This document shows, piece after piece, positions 47,980-59,482 of a stretch of DNA of 64,000 bases. Made by a program: the position numbers and the translations under genes. Source of the DNA: Melastoma dodecandrum (lineage: Eukaryota > Streptophyta > Magnoliopsida > Myrtales > Melastomataceae); NCBI GenBank assembly GCA_029817715.1, contig JARUPY010000271.1, positions 682,001 through 746,000 of the forward strand, written 5' to 3'. Each line of letters opens with the position of its first letter. Position 1 is the first letter of the stretch. The notes beneath the pieces are model-generated. The model worked only from the letters and a program-made list of their open reading frames with translations. It did not search any database and was not told the DNA's origin.

Positions 47980-48689
47980 TATAAGAATCTTCTCTTTAAG
48001 AATAATAAAAAATGGAAAGTGTTCCATTGGAACATAAAAACGTAACTGAATGGGTCCTAGTTCCTCTTCGGGACGGGGTGGAAGAGGGGAGGAAATTCTC
48101 GAACAAGGAAAAGTGCCCAATGACTTCGAAAGAATCGAACGAGGAGCCGTATGAGGTGAAAATCTCATGTATGGTTATGTAGAGTGGCAGTTATTTCATT
48201 TGGCCCAATTAAGGCCCATTTTTGCTCCCTTTCCGGAAGTCTTGTTCAAAAGTGAAGCCACCCCCCCAAGGAGAAAGGGAAGAACAAGGACATTGATACG
48301 AGGAAAAGCTTCCGTGCATACTTTATCAATCTCGAAATCTACTGCGTGGTTGTTTAGGTAGATGAAGTTGTGGTCGACCCCAAAAGACATTAGGACAAGA
48401 AAAAAAAATAAAGAAGAGCTTCAATGGAGAACATTAATATTAATGATCATGGGAATGCCTTGGCATGTTGTCTAAGCCTAAAGGAGACACTAGATTACCA
48501 ACCGTAGTTAGTCTCCAAACCCTACATTCCCAACATGCCTCCATCCCCCCTGGAACGCTATTGCTTTTCTAATCTAGATATAGGGGGAGAACTGAAAGAA
48601 GGACTGCCAACATTCCGATAAAAGTAAATACCGTCGCTGCGATTGGGTAACACCTTTCTCTCTCTGCCTGGATTCATCCTGCATGCCAC

Positions 48690-48712
48690 ACACACACACA
48701 CACACACACTTA
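48690..48712. repeat. CA dinucleotide microsatellite
   Basis: About 11 CA units in gene-free DNA. Confidence 0.85.
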
Positions 48713-51700
48713 CACACGCTCCGTCGTCAAACCCCTTCGGGCCACCGCAAAAGATGTGACAGGAAGGCTCTGCCACTCTAGCCTTTCCCCGGCATACCAC
48801 CTTTCCTCCGCTGTGGCCCAAGAAGCAGCGAGAACTCTTCCACCATGGAAATGCATGCCAAGGGCGAAAGGCCGAATGTGGTGCCGACCTGATGGGGTGT
48901 AGGATCTCTCTCTTTCCTCGTATCGAGGGAAGGCATGGTTGTTTGGATGAATAAGTAGGTTTTACATGAAAATATTGGGAGGGAGAGGTGGTAAAGTGGA
49001 CAGGAACCTGAAAGTAGTGGTGTTGGGGAAGGGGAGGGGACGACAAAAGATGGTACCCCTCCATTCGATGCATGACATGACACAAACACCCACCCAAAGG
49101 AATCTCGCGGGGAGTACTTTCTTCCTATCATTATTGTTGTTCTAGAAATTCCATGTTGAATCCGAACATGGTGTTGATGATTTTGTTGTTGATGGAAAAA
49201 GGAGTCGTGGGTACAGTCGAATATGGCGAATTCCCTTGTCGCCTTTAATGCACTACATCTAATATGTATGTATATACTCGAAAGGAGGAATCGAAAAAGA
49301 TAATTGCCTTTGAGCGTAAACAAAAGAGGAGTGAAATCTTCCTTAGCTAGACAAATTTCATTGATTCATTCATTTGGGGAGGAGGAGGAGGAGGAGGAGG
49401 AGGAATGGAGGTACACTTACTGCCCATGTTTCCATTTCATTCGTGGTGGTTGTTTGTTGTTGGGTGAGTGGGATGGAGAAGGACGCATCAAGTCAAAGAA
49501 AGATGAAATACATTTGAAAAAATAAAATAAAAAGAAAGGAGAAGGAGGAAAAGGCATTCAAAGGGCAAATTCATTCCCGGGTGGACTAAAGCAATCAACT
49601 TTGAAGAAAATGGCAACACCCACATCACCCACACAACACCAAAGACATTGAGAGCGAGGGAGGGATGAGGGTCACACACACTTAAGAAAGCTTTGTCTTT
49701 TGAGACACGGCAACCACACGAACGATACTATCGTATCATTATTCATTTATTTTTAACCTTTTACACGACTACTTGTTTCTAATTTGAAAAAAAATATATA
49801 ATTTAATTTTGAGAAATAATATATTTAGTTTTTTATGTTGATATTTAAATGGATTTACATGTGTAACTCGTTTATCAAGTGAGTCAATTTTTTAATTTCG
49901 CATTTTGACAGGATTAATTAAACGGATTGTGTGTCGTGTGTTCGAAGATTGCATGGAATGCAGCACCACCTGTGCACTCACTCTCCCGATCCCATTACAA
50001 CTTCAATAAACAAAAGATTTTCCTTTTCATCGTCACCATGTCATGACTTCCTCTTTTGCGTTTTCTTTTGTTGGGGAGGACGAGGAGAGGGTCTATCCCC
50101 CCATCCCATTCAGATGAGAAAAATTGTCCCCAGACACGCAATGCAAAAGAAACAATGCGAATGCCATGCGGTCAGCTTTAGCATATTTGGAGAATCTCAT
50201 GGGGCACCTTTTGGTGCTTTCAAAATGTAATACTTGTTTATCCCCTCAAAGCTAAAAGCTTTTCCTCGAAAATGGAAAATAAAAAAAAAAGGAGGAAATT
50301 ATGATATTATTCGGCTAAGCAGGACTAGGGTGGAATATTGGGCCTTAGATGGGCCGGACTCTGAATCCGTGCTCTTTATAAATCAAGCTTCGTGGTCGTC
50401 TTGTTGGGCCTAGCTAAGGGCCTATCGATCTAATTTTGGTCCAAAAACAGGAGCCCAATAAATTCAAACATCACTCGGGTGGAGGAAATAATAGCTGTCG
50501 CTGAAGATGGTAGGCCAGCCCTCCCTTATCGCTTAAGACCTGTCATCCGGGGGGGTAGTGGCATTCATGTCAGTTTCCACCAGGACATTTAGAGGGATTG
50601 ATTTTGATTTTGGACATGTGAAATAAAAAGCAAAACTTGCGATTATTTTCAACAATGTAGTCAATACCTAATGTGGGTCTTCGTGCTTCTATTCCTAATA
50701 TAAATAGTTAGTCGGATTCAAAAAATAGGGCCCCCCCACATGGGAAAATTGGCCCCTAAAAATATATCTACATTTTTTTTAAATATATATATCCAAGTAG
50801 GATACATGGATGTTAATATCATGTGGCATGCGGTTATGAATTTAGGTAATGCTGATGCGCTGTAGGGAGGCATTTATTACAACCCTAAGACGACTGTCCC
50901 TAGACATGCCCCAACTTGGGGGCACTTGGTTTTCACAAACAATGCATAAGAGGGAAGTTGCAGATGCAGAAGAAGTAGAGGAGGAGGAGAAGGTGGGCAT
51001 CCCCCTCACGTCCTCAGATGCAGAAGAAGTAGAGAGCTCCACACACCTCTTGCAATACAACTATTCATCTCCTGACTTTAAGGGTTTCTTCCTAGGAATG
51101 AAGAAGTCCCAGTTCACTATCCACTGTTATATGAGTTGGGAGGTGGGTAAGGGGTGGGGAAGAATAAGCAAAAGGGTAAAAAAAAGAAAAGGATGATCGA
51201 CTGTGCCTGCAGGGCAAAATCAGAATCCCAAAAGATTTGTATCACCCCGGCTGGGAAACAAAAAGGGGGCTGGCTCGGGTTTTTTATTCGGATCACTTCC
51301 TTAACACTTTTAGTAATAAACCAGCGACAGAGTTAACATTCCCTAGCTAATTCCATTCGGCGAAGTAATAACACCGTGTTTCGGAGCAAAGCCAATGCTT
51401 CTTCTCAAAGGGTGTACTGAAAAAAGGGATCGAGGAAAAGTAAGGTCAAAGTTTAGAATCTTCATGTCTTAAGAGTACTCAATTTCCCAGTAGGAAAATG
51501 CAAGAGAGAAAGGGTAAGGACATCATCGACAGCAAATCAAAAAGTCACTGTAAAAAAGGTGGTCAGCATTCCTCCCTTCCCAAAATCCCATGTCACCACT
51601 GTAAATCATGCCTGCGGCATATTTCGGGGGAGGTGTTGGGAAAAGGCAAGCTAACCCTTCTCTTTCTCGGCTCCTAAAACATTTGAAGTACAGCCCAGTT

Positions 51701-52518
51701 TTTTTGTTGATTTGCTCTTTTGGTAACACGTAACAAAACAGTTGTAGAGCAACTTTGGGGGGGGGGGGGGCCTTAGCTAAAAGTCGGGATCTTTATAGGG
51801 GGGGGATCCCTTTTTATTTTAATATTATAATTCAAAAAGAAAAAACGTTATGCGATAATGTTTGGAAGAGGGAGGGACACATTTTCTAATGTTGTTTGAA
51901 TCCCCCTTTCCTGCGACGGTCTGTTTGTCCTGTAATGCAGATGAGACCTTCCTTCCTCCCTCCCCCCACCCACCTTTACTGTCAGAAATTCACCCACCCT
52001 TTTCGAACACAACTCGGTTGGTATTATATATATAATTTCATGTGTAGAGTGGGTGACATGTACTCTGTTATTTAATTATGGGTCCGTCCACATGTATGAA
52101 GTAAATTTCAAACCATGTTGCGTGTATTTACAACATGACAGATTGATGACTATCAACTTCAACCCCCAACCCCATGCTTCTTGTAATAAGTGGTAATAAT
52201 TTCAAAAGCTTCTCTCTTATTTTTTTATTATTATTCAAACCTCTTCCCTATTTCCCTCCTTGCGTTGTTGTCTTTGTTGTCATCATCCTCTGCACTCTCT
52301 TCCTTCCCCCTCCGCCAATCCTAACCCACTACAAAATTCCCAAACCTTTTTCGTTTCCCCCCCCCCGCAAGAAGTCTTTCAGTCTGTTCAACCCCTTGTC
52401 GTCACGTGCTTGTTGTCTGAGATTTTTTATCCTTCTTCTTGTTGTTGTTGAGGCCTTGACTTGACCCATCCCTCCCGGGAAGTGCGTGAGTGTGTGTGGT
52501 TTTTGTGTGGAATCTGAT

Positions 52519-53942
52519 ATGGGAAGAGCTGCGAGGTGGTTTAAGGGGATCTTCGGGGGGACTCGGAAGGAGAAGGAGAAGGAGAAAGGCAAGGACGGGA
52601 ATTCGAGCTGCTCTGGGTCGGTTTCCGGTGATAAGAGGAGGTGGAGCATTGGGAAATCGAGCAAGGACGAGAAGGCTGCTGTGAATCCCCAGGGGAGTAG
52701 TCCAGTGGCCGCGGCTGATCCTGGGTGGATTCGGTCCTATATTTCGGAAGCGGAGAAGGAGCAGAGCAGGCAAGCGATGGCATTCGCGGCTGCTACTGCT
52801 GCAGCGGCAGATGCAGCAGTCGCTGCTGCACAGGCCGCTGTGGCGGTGGTCAGGCTGACGAGCCAGGGGAGAGGGGCGATGTTCGTGGGCGGGGGAAGGG
52901 AGCGGTGGGCAGCTGGAAGGATTCAGGCTGTTTTCAGGGGCTACTTGGTGAGTTTTGGCTTCGGTTGTAAACTCTGCTGTTTCTTGGATTTTCCGGATTA
53001 GAATCAGGCCTTCTTCGTTGCAGGCTCGAAAGGCATTGAGAGCTTTGAAGGGATTGGTGAAGTTGCAGGCTCTCGTTAGGGGATATTTAGTGAGGAAACG
53101 AGCGGCCGCGACCCTCCACAGCATGCAGGCTCTCATCAGGGCACAGAATGCAGCTCGATCTCGGCGTGCCCGGGGTTCAGTCAACAAGGAGAACAAGATG
53201 CGAGCCGAGAACTGGCCTAGGAGATCCATTGTAATGACCGTCTCTTTTCTCAGCCGAAAAACTGATTTTGAAGAAATGCTTTTCCCTTGAAACAAATCTG
53301 AGTGTTTTGTTTCTGTGGCTTTTGGTCATATTACAGGAGAGATCTGATGATTCCTGGAGTGACTTCCACAGCAAGAGGATATCCACATCCTACGATCCTC
53401 CGCCTTCGGTCGCAAACTGCTTCGACGAGAGCCCAAAGATTGTCGAGATCGACACATACAAGCCGAGAACGAGATCTCGCAGGATGAGCAACAACGTGCT
53501 TGTCGAACGCGGGGACGACTACTACCCTTACCACGCCGTCTCGTCCTCTCTGCCGTGCCCCGTGCCGGCTCGTCTCTCCATTCCCGAGAGCCACTACCGG
53601 CACGACTCCGATTGGTGGTTCGTGGGGGACGAGTGCAAGTTCTCGACGGCACACAACACCCCGAGGTTTGGTGCCTCAGGGAGGCACCACGTGCCGACAA
53701 CACCCACTAGGAGCGTGTGCGGGGATGCTTTCTTCAGGCAATACGCGAACAACCACCCAAACTACATGGCAAACACGAAGTCGTTCAACGCGAAGGTGAG
53801 GTCGCAGAGCGCCCCGAAGCAGAGGCCGGAACCGGGGTTCAAGAAGAGGCTGTCGCTGAACGAGATTGTGGCGTCGAGGATGAGCATAAGCGGGGGGAGG
53901 ATGCAGCGGTCAGTGTTCGAACATCCAACGGGCGAGGAATGA
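52519..53942 (+). CDS. IQ67-domain (IQD) calmodulin-binding protein
   Basis: Three exons: 52519-52947, 53024-53230 and 53337-53942, encoding 413 residues. The N-terminus [14 protein letters not shown] is the usual IQD start. The IQ67 domain spans the first intron, the position conserved in this family: IQAVFRGYL, then [10 protein letters not shown], then [12 protein letters not shown] and [15 protein letters not shown], giving several IQ and 1-8-14 calmodulin motifs. An Ala-rich helix precedes it. The C-terminal half has the shared short motifs PSYM-like [20 protein letters not shown] and the [10 protein letters not shown] box, and is otherwise basic and disordered. IQD proteins link calcium signalling to microtubules and cell shape (the tomato SUN gene is one). 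The product is intact, and the 3' region has a duplicated 38-mer. Confidence 0.94.
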
Positions 53943-55749
53943 ACCGCGATCAAATGAAAATGTGTTGTCCTAATGTCGTCCTGTCCTTTGGAGCCAAAAA
54001 CATTGTCCTAATGTCGTCCTGTCCTTTGGAGCCAAAAACCAAACATTCCATTATTAGCCAAAAGAAAGGAGTGAATTTGGGTAATGTTGTAAATCATCAT
54101 ATCCAAAAAACTCAAAATGTCAGTGGGAATTTCCTCTTTGTTTTTTTAAAAAAAAAAACTTCTTCAGGAATTGGGGAAACAATAATAAATCCTCAACTGG
54201 GTTAATTTAATTTATTAAAAAAAAATCAAAAAAGAATTGGCACTTCTTCTTACTATACATGGAAATGGTATGGCATGCTTGACATTGTTAATTATTATGT
54301 TTTGCCAATAACTCAGGAAAGACATAATCATGATGTAGTCAGCTAATCCAATTGACGATGACTTTTGTTTCATTTCCTATGGACAAACAAAATTAAGAAG
54401 ATAACCCAAAAAAAATAAAGATTTGATTAATCTACGCTTTTAATCCCAAATTGGGGCAACGCAATGATTAGGAGTATGATTTGATTTGATTGATGGGTGT
54501 CATGGTTGATATTTCCTTAAAAAAAAGCTTTTTTTATTGTCTTGGAATCCTCCAGACTTTGCATCATCTTTACGCCTCACGTGCTCACTCCATGGAGATT
54601 ACCAACTCATCTAAATCTAACTTCAAAAAAAGAAAAAACAAAATCACGTGTCTTTTTTTTTTTTAATGTTCACTAACGCAAAAGGAATCTCTGATTAAGG
54701 AAGAGGTCGAGAACAGTGAATGTGCCCATTTTGGTTCAAATCATCGAACAATTAAGAGATAAGATATAACAAACAGCTCTTGGTACGAGAAGGTAAGATG
54801 GAGATGGGAGAGATGGACCCCCCCACCCCCTCCTTGCTTTCGTCATCACACCCCTGTCTTTCCCATTTTTCCACACGAACATTTATTATCATTATTTATC
54901 GTACAACATCCCAGTTTATTATTTATTTTTAATAATAATAATAATTAATTATTCTACGTTGTCTCCGGGGTCCGAAAGTTGAGGAAAGGCTTTTGATTCC
55001 ATCAAACGTGTCCGATTAACTACTATAGTTTGTCCTAAGATTCAAATAAAGGAAGGTTGGGATTGTTTGGTGGGTGACTCTGGGGCTTCGGTCGGTCCTT
55101 CTCTATTAACAATCGTATGAGAGGGACATTCATCCATCCATCCATCCATCATTGGAATTTGAATATTTATACGATAGGGAAAGAAATATGAAGGGGGGGG
55201 GGGGGGGGTCAGATCAGATGAGAGGTGGGTAATGGTGGTGTCTCCTCGGTGGGAACTAAGGAGTGCTCAGATGATTTGCAATGTAATTGGTACACTGTAG
55301 TTGATTTCATTGGGGGGAGGGCAACCGAGAAGAAAAGATTCGGCAGTAAAAAGGACAAAATGGATTGAGGAGGTGCTCTCTCGGTAACACAAAGCCTTGT
55401 TTTATACTTTGGTTGAACTTTCCCCTTGCACTGCCAACAAACAACAAAACAAACAAACAAACAAATCTCCCTCTCCTGTCTCTGTTCGGTTCCGACCGAC
55501 CTCTTCTTCGATTGTCCCTTATTTGGGCTTTATTGACCTAAGCCCGGGGATAGGCCCAATAACCCATGGTGGGAATTGGATAGCCGTTGGAGGAATCACC
55601 CCCCCATTCCCCAACCGTCGGCAGATTCAAATTTTTTCCCAACGGTAAAGTGAAAGAAAACAAAAGGCCACTGACAATAACATCATCGCTCCCTTTTACG
55701 TGAAGGCGAGAAGAACAGTGGTACTCTGTAGCCAGCCACCCGGCATAAG
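53943..55749. other. 3' flank of IQD gene and intergenic DNA
   Basis: A 38-base tandem repeat (53965-54040), AT-rich DNA, a CATC run (about 55131-55150), a G run (about 55193-55208) and GGGC/GCCCA elements at 55520-55560 that may belong to the next gene's promoter. No gene was recognised. Confidence 0.45.
53965..54040 (+). repeat. 38-base tandem duplication in the IQD 3' region
   Basis: Two adjacent copies, starting at 53965 and 54003, both containing GTCCTAATGTCGTCCTGTCC and nearly identical. It begins 23 bases after the stop codon. Confidence 0.9.
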
Positions 55750-57715
55750 ATGGAAGGTTTTGATTCAGATCCTCCCCGGAGACCCAAGTGGAGATCCTCT
55801 ATATCTGGTATAATTCCCTCCTCCTTAATGTTCCATTGGATTCGCGGATATTGTTTGCTTATGGTGGGTCTTGTTTGAAATATGCGCAGATGAGAATGAC
55901 CTGGCGTACTGTGGGCCTGGAGCCTGGAAGGCTGTCGCGAGACCTTCTGGGTCTTGGAAGACTACTCCCCCGGCGAAGAAGGCGTTGGGAGAGAGGAATG
56001 GATCCCGGGATGTTGATGGGGCATTTCGAACCTTAAGGCTCTACCAGTCTCCGTCAAAGGTTTCTGAATCTAGTGAGGGCCTGTTCAGCCTTAGCCCTTC
56101 CGACCCATCTAAGAATTTCCCCGTTCCGAGGCCAGAGTTCCTCCATTACAGGCCAGATTGGCGCAGCGAGGTCTTGACCCGCATGCAGGATGGGGAAGAT
56201 AAGAAGGAAATCGGTGGTAAGAGAAACTCAGGACAGTATTTTTGTGACGAAGAAGGAAGTAATAGCCATGGAGAAACTGATGTGGAGGTGGAGGAAAGAG
56301 AAGAGGAGGAGGAGGAGGAGGAGGAAGGAGATGTCGGTGTAAGTGAAGGCAGGAAAGGCCTGATCAAGAAACTGGCGTGGTTTGCTCTATTTCTGCTCTC
56401 TGTATCGTGTCTATATCCCATCGACATCAGCGAAGTACCAGCAGAAGCAGAACGAATCAACAGCTATGTAGGAGAGGTTTCCTCTTGGCCAGTTCACAAT
56501 CTCACGCATCAAGCTGCTTCGAAGAATATTGGTGCTGTAATGGATTGCTTCACTGGTGATATTAGTGTTTTATCTAGTGAAAGGGAGAATGATTATGATA
56601 ATGAGGTGAGCTTAAGCAAGTTTGAAGAAGAAATGGTGTCAAACTTTGGGGATGATCATCAACCGCTAGAATTCAAAGAACTTTCAGGTTCAGTAGTCTG
56701 GGACTCTGGCTTTGCTGATGACAGTGCTGGTAAGGATAGCTTGACTGGTGATCATAGTGTTTTATCTGGTGAAGGGGAGCATGACTGTGGTAATGAGGTG
56801 ATCTTAAGCAAGGTTGAAGAAGAAATGTGGCCAAACTTTGGGGATGATCATCAGCCATTAGAACTCGAAGAACTTTTGGGTTCAGTAACCTGGGATTTCT
56901 GCTTCGTTGAGGACAGTCAGAAAAACGCTGTTGTCATTAACGAGGAAGAAGTCATACAAAGTTCAGAACATGGCAGTCAATTATCAGAGCTCGAGAAACT
57001 TTACTCTCCCACGCCATTGAGTTTACACGTTGATCTTGGAAAAATCGTGGACGAGAAGCACCCCAGCCACGAGAAGCATGAGATACCAGAAGATCAGGAC
57101 CGGAAAATAGCACGGATTCATGTAATGGTCATGCTTAGCCCATCAATGCCGTTTCTAATTGCTGCAACTCTACTGTTATGTATATTTCTGCGAAGAAGTA
57201 GTTCTTCCAATACATTTCAGCCTCAAGCCACTGAGGAGCTCTACAAGGGCCAACCCATTGTCCACAGCAGCAGCAGTGCAGAGCTGCAATCACCAACAGC
57301 ACCACACGCCTCCACCTCCACTGACTCTGCATTTTACCAAAAGCACAACCCAGTACCCTGCGTAGAGTTGCTTGGGGAGATCACCTTCGGGGAACCCAAC
57401 AGGTCACAGGAGAGCATTACAGTTACCAAATCACAGTTAAACGAGCAAAGCAGCAGTCTAATATCTCTGGAGAAGAAGTTAGTACACAAGGGATTATGGG
57501 AGTCTACGTTCACCATTGAGTCTCCAATTGATGGATCCACATTAAGAAAACAAGAGGCAACTCCTTCACATAAATGCAGATTGTTCCATTGCAATTGTTC
57601 TATTGGGAACTCTAAAATTTCCATCGACAAAGGAATCAATGGATTGAGCCTGGCGACACCCAGTCCACTGAGGAGGTCCAGCCGGATTCGTAACCGGGCG
57701 GTCCAATCTCCATGA
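55750..57715 (+). CDS. Uncharacterised plant protein with two membrane helices and an internal tandem repeat
   Basis: Two exons, 55750-55807 and 55890-57715, encoding 627 residues. The join gives SSIS followed by DENDLAYCGPGAW. The N-terminal part (about 20-120) is rich in Pro and basic residues, then an acidic run ([12 protein letters not shown]) comes before a hydrophobic helix near 181-200 (LAWFALFLLSVSCLYPI). The central acidic region contains two copies of a 64-residue unit (56541-56732 and 56733-56924), each with LSKxEEEM and NFGDDHQPLE. A second helix lies near 433-453 (SMPFLIAATLLLCIFLRRS). The C-terminus is basic, with PLRRSSRIRNRAVQSP. I recognise the N- and C-terminal style from unnamed plant proteins but cannot assign a function. 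It could be an ER or nuclear-envelope protein. Confidence 0.8.
56541..56924 (+). repeat. In-frame 192-base tandem duplication
   Basis: Two 192-base units (64 codons each) in exon 2 of the membrane protein gene. Identity is high but not complete, so the duplication is not very recent. The length is a multiple of three and keeps the frame. Confidence 0.85.
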
Positions 57716-58891
57716 GAACCAAGTTGCAGCCAAGATTTAGATGTACGAATAGCACACTTGCTGTTCAGGGTCACAGTCCTTAGCCGACTTTCTAGTTTCT
57801 TCCTCAAATTATCAGAAATGTTGGGATGTTTCGGTGTAGCAAATTCGATCATTCTATTAGCCAAGTTGCATCTTTTTTTCCATTCCCAGATCAAATACAA
57901 CCGCAAACTGGATGCCAAATTGGGGAAGCTACATTCAAAAACTGAGGAAGCATTAAGCTTTTGCAATTAAAATGTAGGGAAGATGATTGTTGAGAATGTC
58001 CAACGAAAAATCGAACCACAACTGCCCACCTTCCCCTCCAAAGACAGATTCCTTTCGCAGGCAAAACCTTTCGGCAAAGCGCATATTGTAACGAACAGCG
58101 CCGATACACACAAAGCCTGCTTTTCTTTTTCTTTAATTCCTCGTCAATTCCTCCTCTTCATGTTAAAAAACAAAAACAAAAACGAACGAAAAAGCTCCGA
58201 ATCGATCGTCGAAGGAAGAACCCTAATTCACAACTATCGCAAGAGCAGAGAGAACAATTTAACCAAAAAACCAACGAAAGAGAACATCCGCAATCGTCAC
58301 AACACAAAAAGATTGAAAGAGCAGGGGATTGCGGAGTTTTGTGGGGGGGGCGGGGACGGAGGGGAATTGGGGATGATGAAGGGTCGGCGACGAGGTGTAT
58401 AAAAGGAGGCGGGGATTAGGGTTTTCCCTGGGGTGGATGGGGAAATTACCAAAATGCACCCTCTGTCTTGGGCTTCTGGTTGGGCTTAAACAGCTTCCGG
58501 ATTTGTTCAACTCAGCCTGATTTGATTTGGAGCTTCTCTACCTACGACTTTCAAATTTGAGTAATCTAATCGCGCCTGTGGAAAAACAAATCAAAGCATA
58601 TATATATATATCCTTTTTCTGGGCAACGTTTGTGATATCGTCCGCAGTGATTTTCTCCACATCATTCAGGAAATGTTCGATATGGGCTTCCTGGAAAAAG
58701 CAACTCGTCGATTCAAGCTCTCGCTGACTTTTTCATTAACACGTAATAATGCGTAGATTGCTGTCAGATGTAGCAGTGGTATTGAGAAGAATGAGGGCAG
58801 TGCTGATAATTCCACAACAATGAATTATGGCGCTATAAACCCAAGGTTTTCATGCCTCTCTCCGAATGTAGAGACCTGCTGCCTTCCAATG
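57716..58891. other. 3' flanks of two convergent genes, possible minus-strand leader-like DNA
   Basis: On the minus strand, 58400 down to 58100 runs from C-rich to T-rich and includes GAATTAGGGTTCTTCC, which resembles a plant transcript leader, but no coding sequence or known RNA follows. TATAAAAG occurs on the plus strand at 58397-58404, followed by TTAGGGTTTT. This may be a non-coding transcript. Nothing firmer can be said. Confidence 0.3.
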
Positions 58892-59482
58892 TCATCTGAA
58901 ACAATCGTCTGCAGCATAAACAGCCCAGACCCATAACGACTGTGAAGGAGAGGCGTAATGGGAAGTTCTAACGTATGGAAATGAAACTGATTGTACTCAC
59001 TGCTGCTGCTACTCCACCAATGGCCACGTACAGACCTACCCGACTGGTTTGGACAGGAAGACCGTCGAGGAACCCACCGGTTACGATGGACCAAGCTGAT
59101 GCCTCAGGAAACAGGCCACTCCAGGATGTCGGTCTCTGTATATCTCAGCGAATCAAGGTAATTTCTGCATCAAAGAGAACAATGGAAGATTGGCCGAATG
59201 AAGAATGTTGAACTGTTCCTCCATCTAACCAAGATTCCGTGCCGGGATGCTGCAGGAACATTTTGCTGAAACACGAAGGATGACCATAAATCTCGAGTAT
59301 ATAGGTTAAAATGACAGGACAGAGTACACAGCCCGTTCATTCATCGTCTCCAGGTTGACAATTGTGGAATTTTCTCTTCCCTCTCTCTCTGGTTTGCAGA
59401 TCCCACTTACTTGATCCGCTCCTTCCCCAGCAATTGATCTGATAAAGTCGACTGCACTCTCCTTGCGCACAGTGCCTTCCAT
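58892..59482 (-). CDS. Small predicted single-helix membrane protein (85 residues)
   Basis: Four short exons, each a whole number of codons: 59411-59482 (24), 59230-59265 (12), 59001-59102 (34) and 58892-58939 (16 with stop). Donors are GTAAGT, GTTAGA and GTGAGT. Acceptors are TTTCAG, CCTGAG and TTCACAG. The product opens [20 protein letters not shown], continues [17 protein letters not shown], has a hydrophobic segment [13 protein letters not shown] joined to [10 protein letters not shown], and ends DDCFR. The pattern of four phase-0 exons with good splice sites and no stops argues for a real gene that a length filter would miss. I do not recognise the family. A membrane role is inferred only from the hydrophobic stretch. 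Confidence 0.55.

Larger units (their letters stand above)
47382..52518. other. 5.1 kb gene-free interval
   Basis: No coding gene was recognised. Seen: an 11-base inverted repeat with site II elements (47952-47979), a CA repeat (about 48690-48712), a GGA run (about 49379-49402), TGGGCC elements near 50338-50360 and 50405, poly(G) near 51758-51770 and AT-rich patches. An open frame at 50849-51196 with a repeated DAEEVE segment has no supporting homology. The last 300 bases are the leader of the IQD gene. Confidence 0.4.

Noticed and set aside
50849..51196. A frame with a repeated DAEEVE segment
   Set aside because: The repeat comes from a short duplicated GATGCAGAAGAAGTAGAG string. No homology, promoter or splice signal supports a gene.
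57334..57966. A 210-codon open frame antisense to the end of the membrane protein gene
   Set aside because: It mostly overlaps a well-supported coding exon on the other strand, has no recognised motif and no splice context. It is best explained as a shadow frame.
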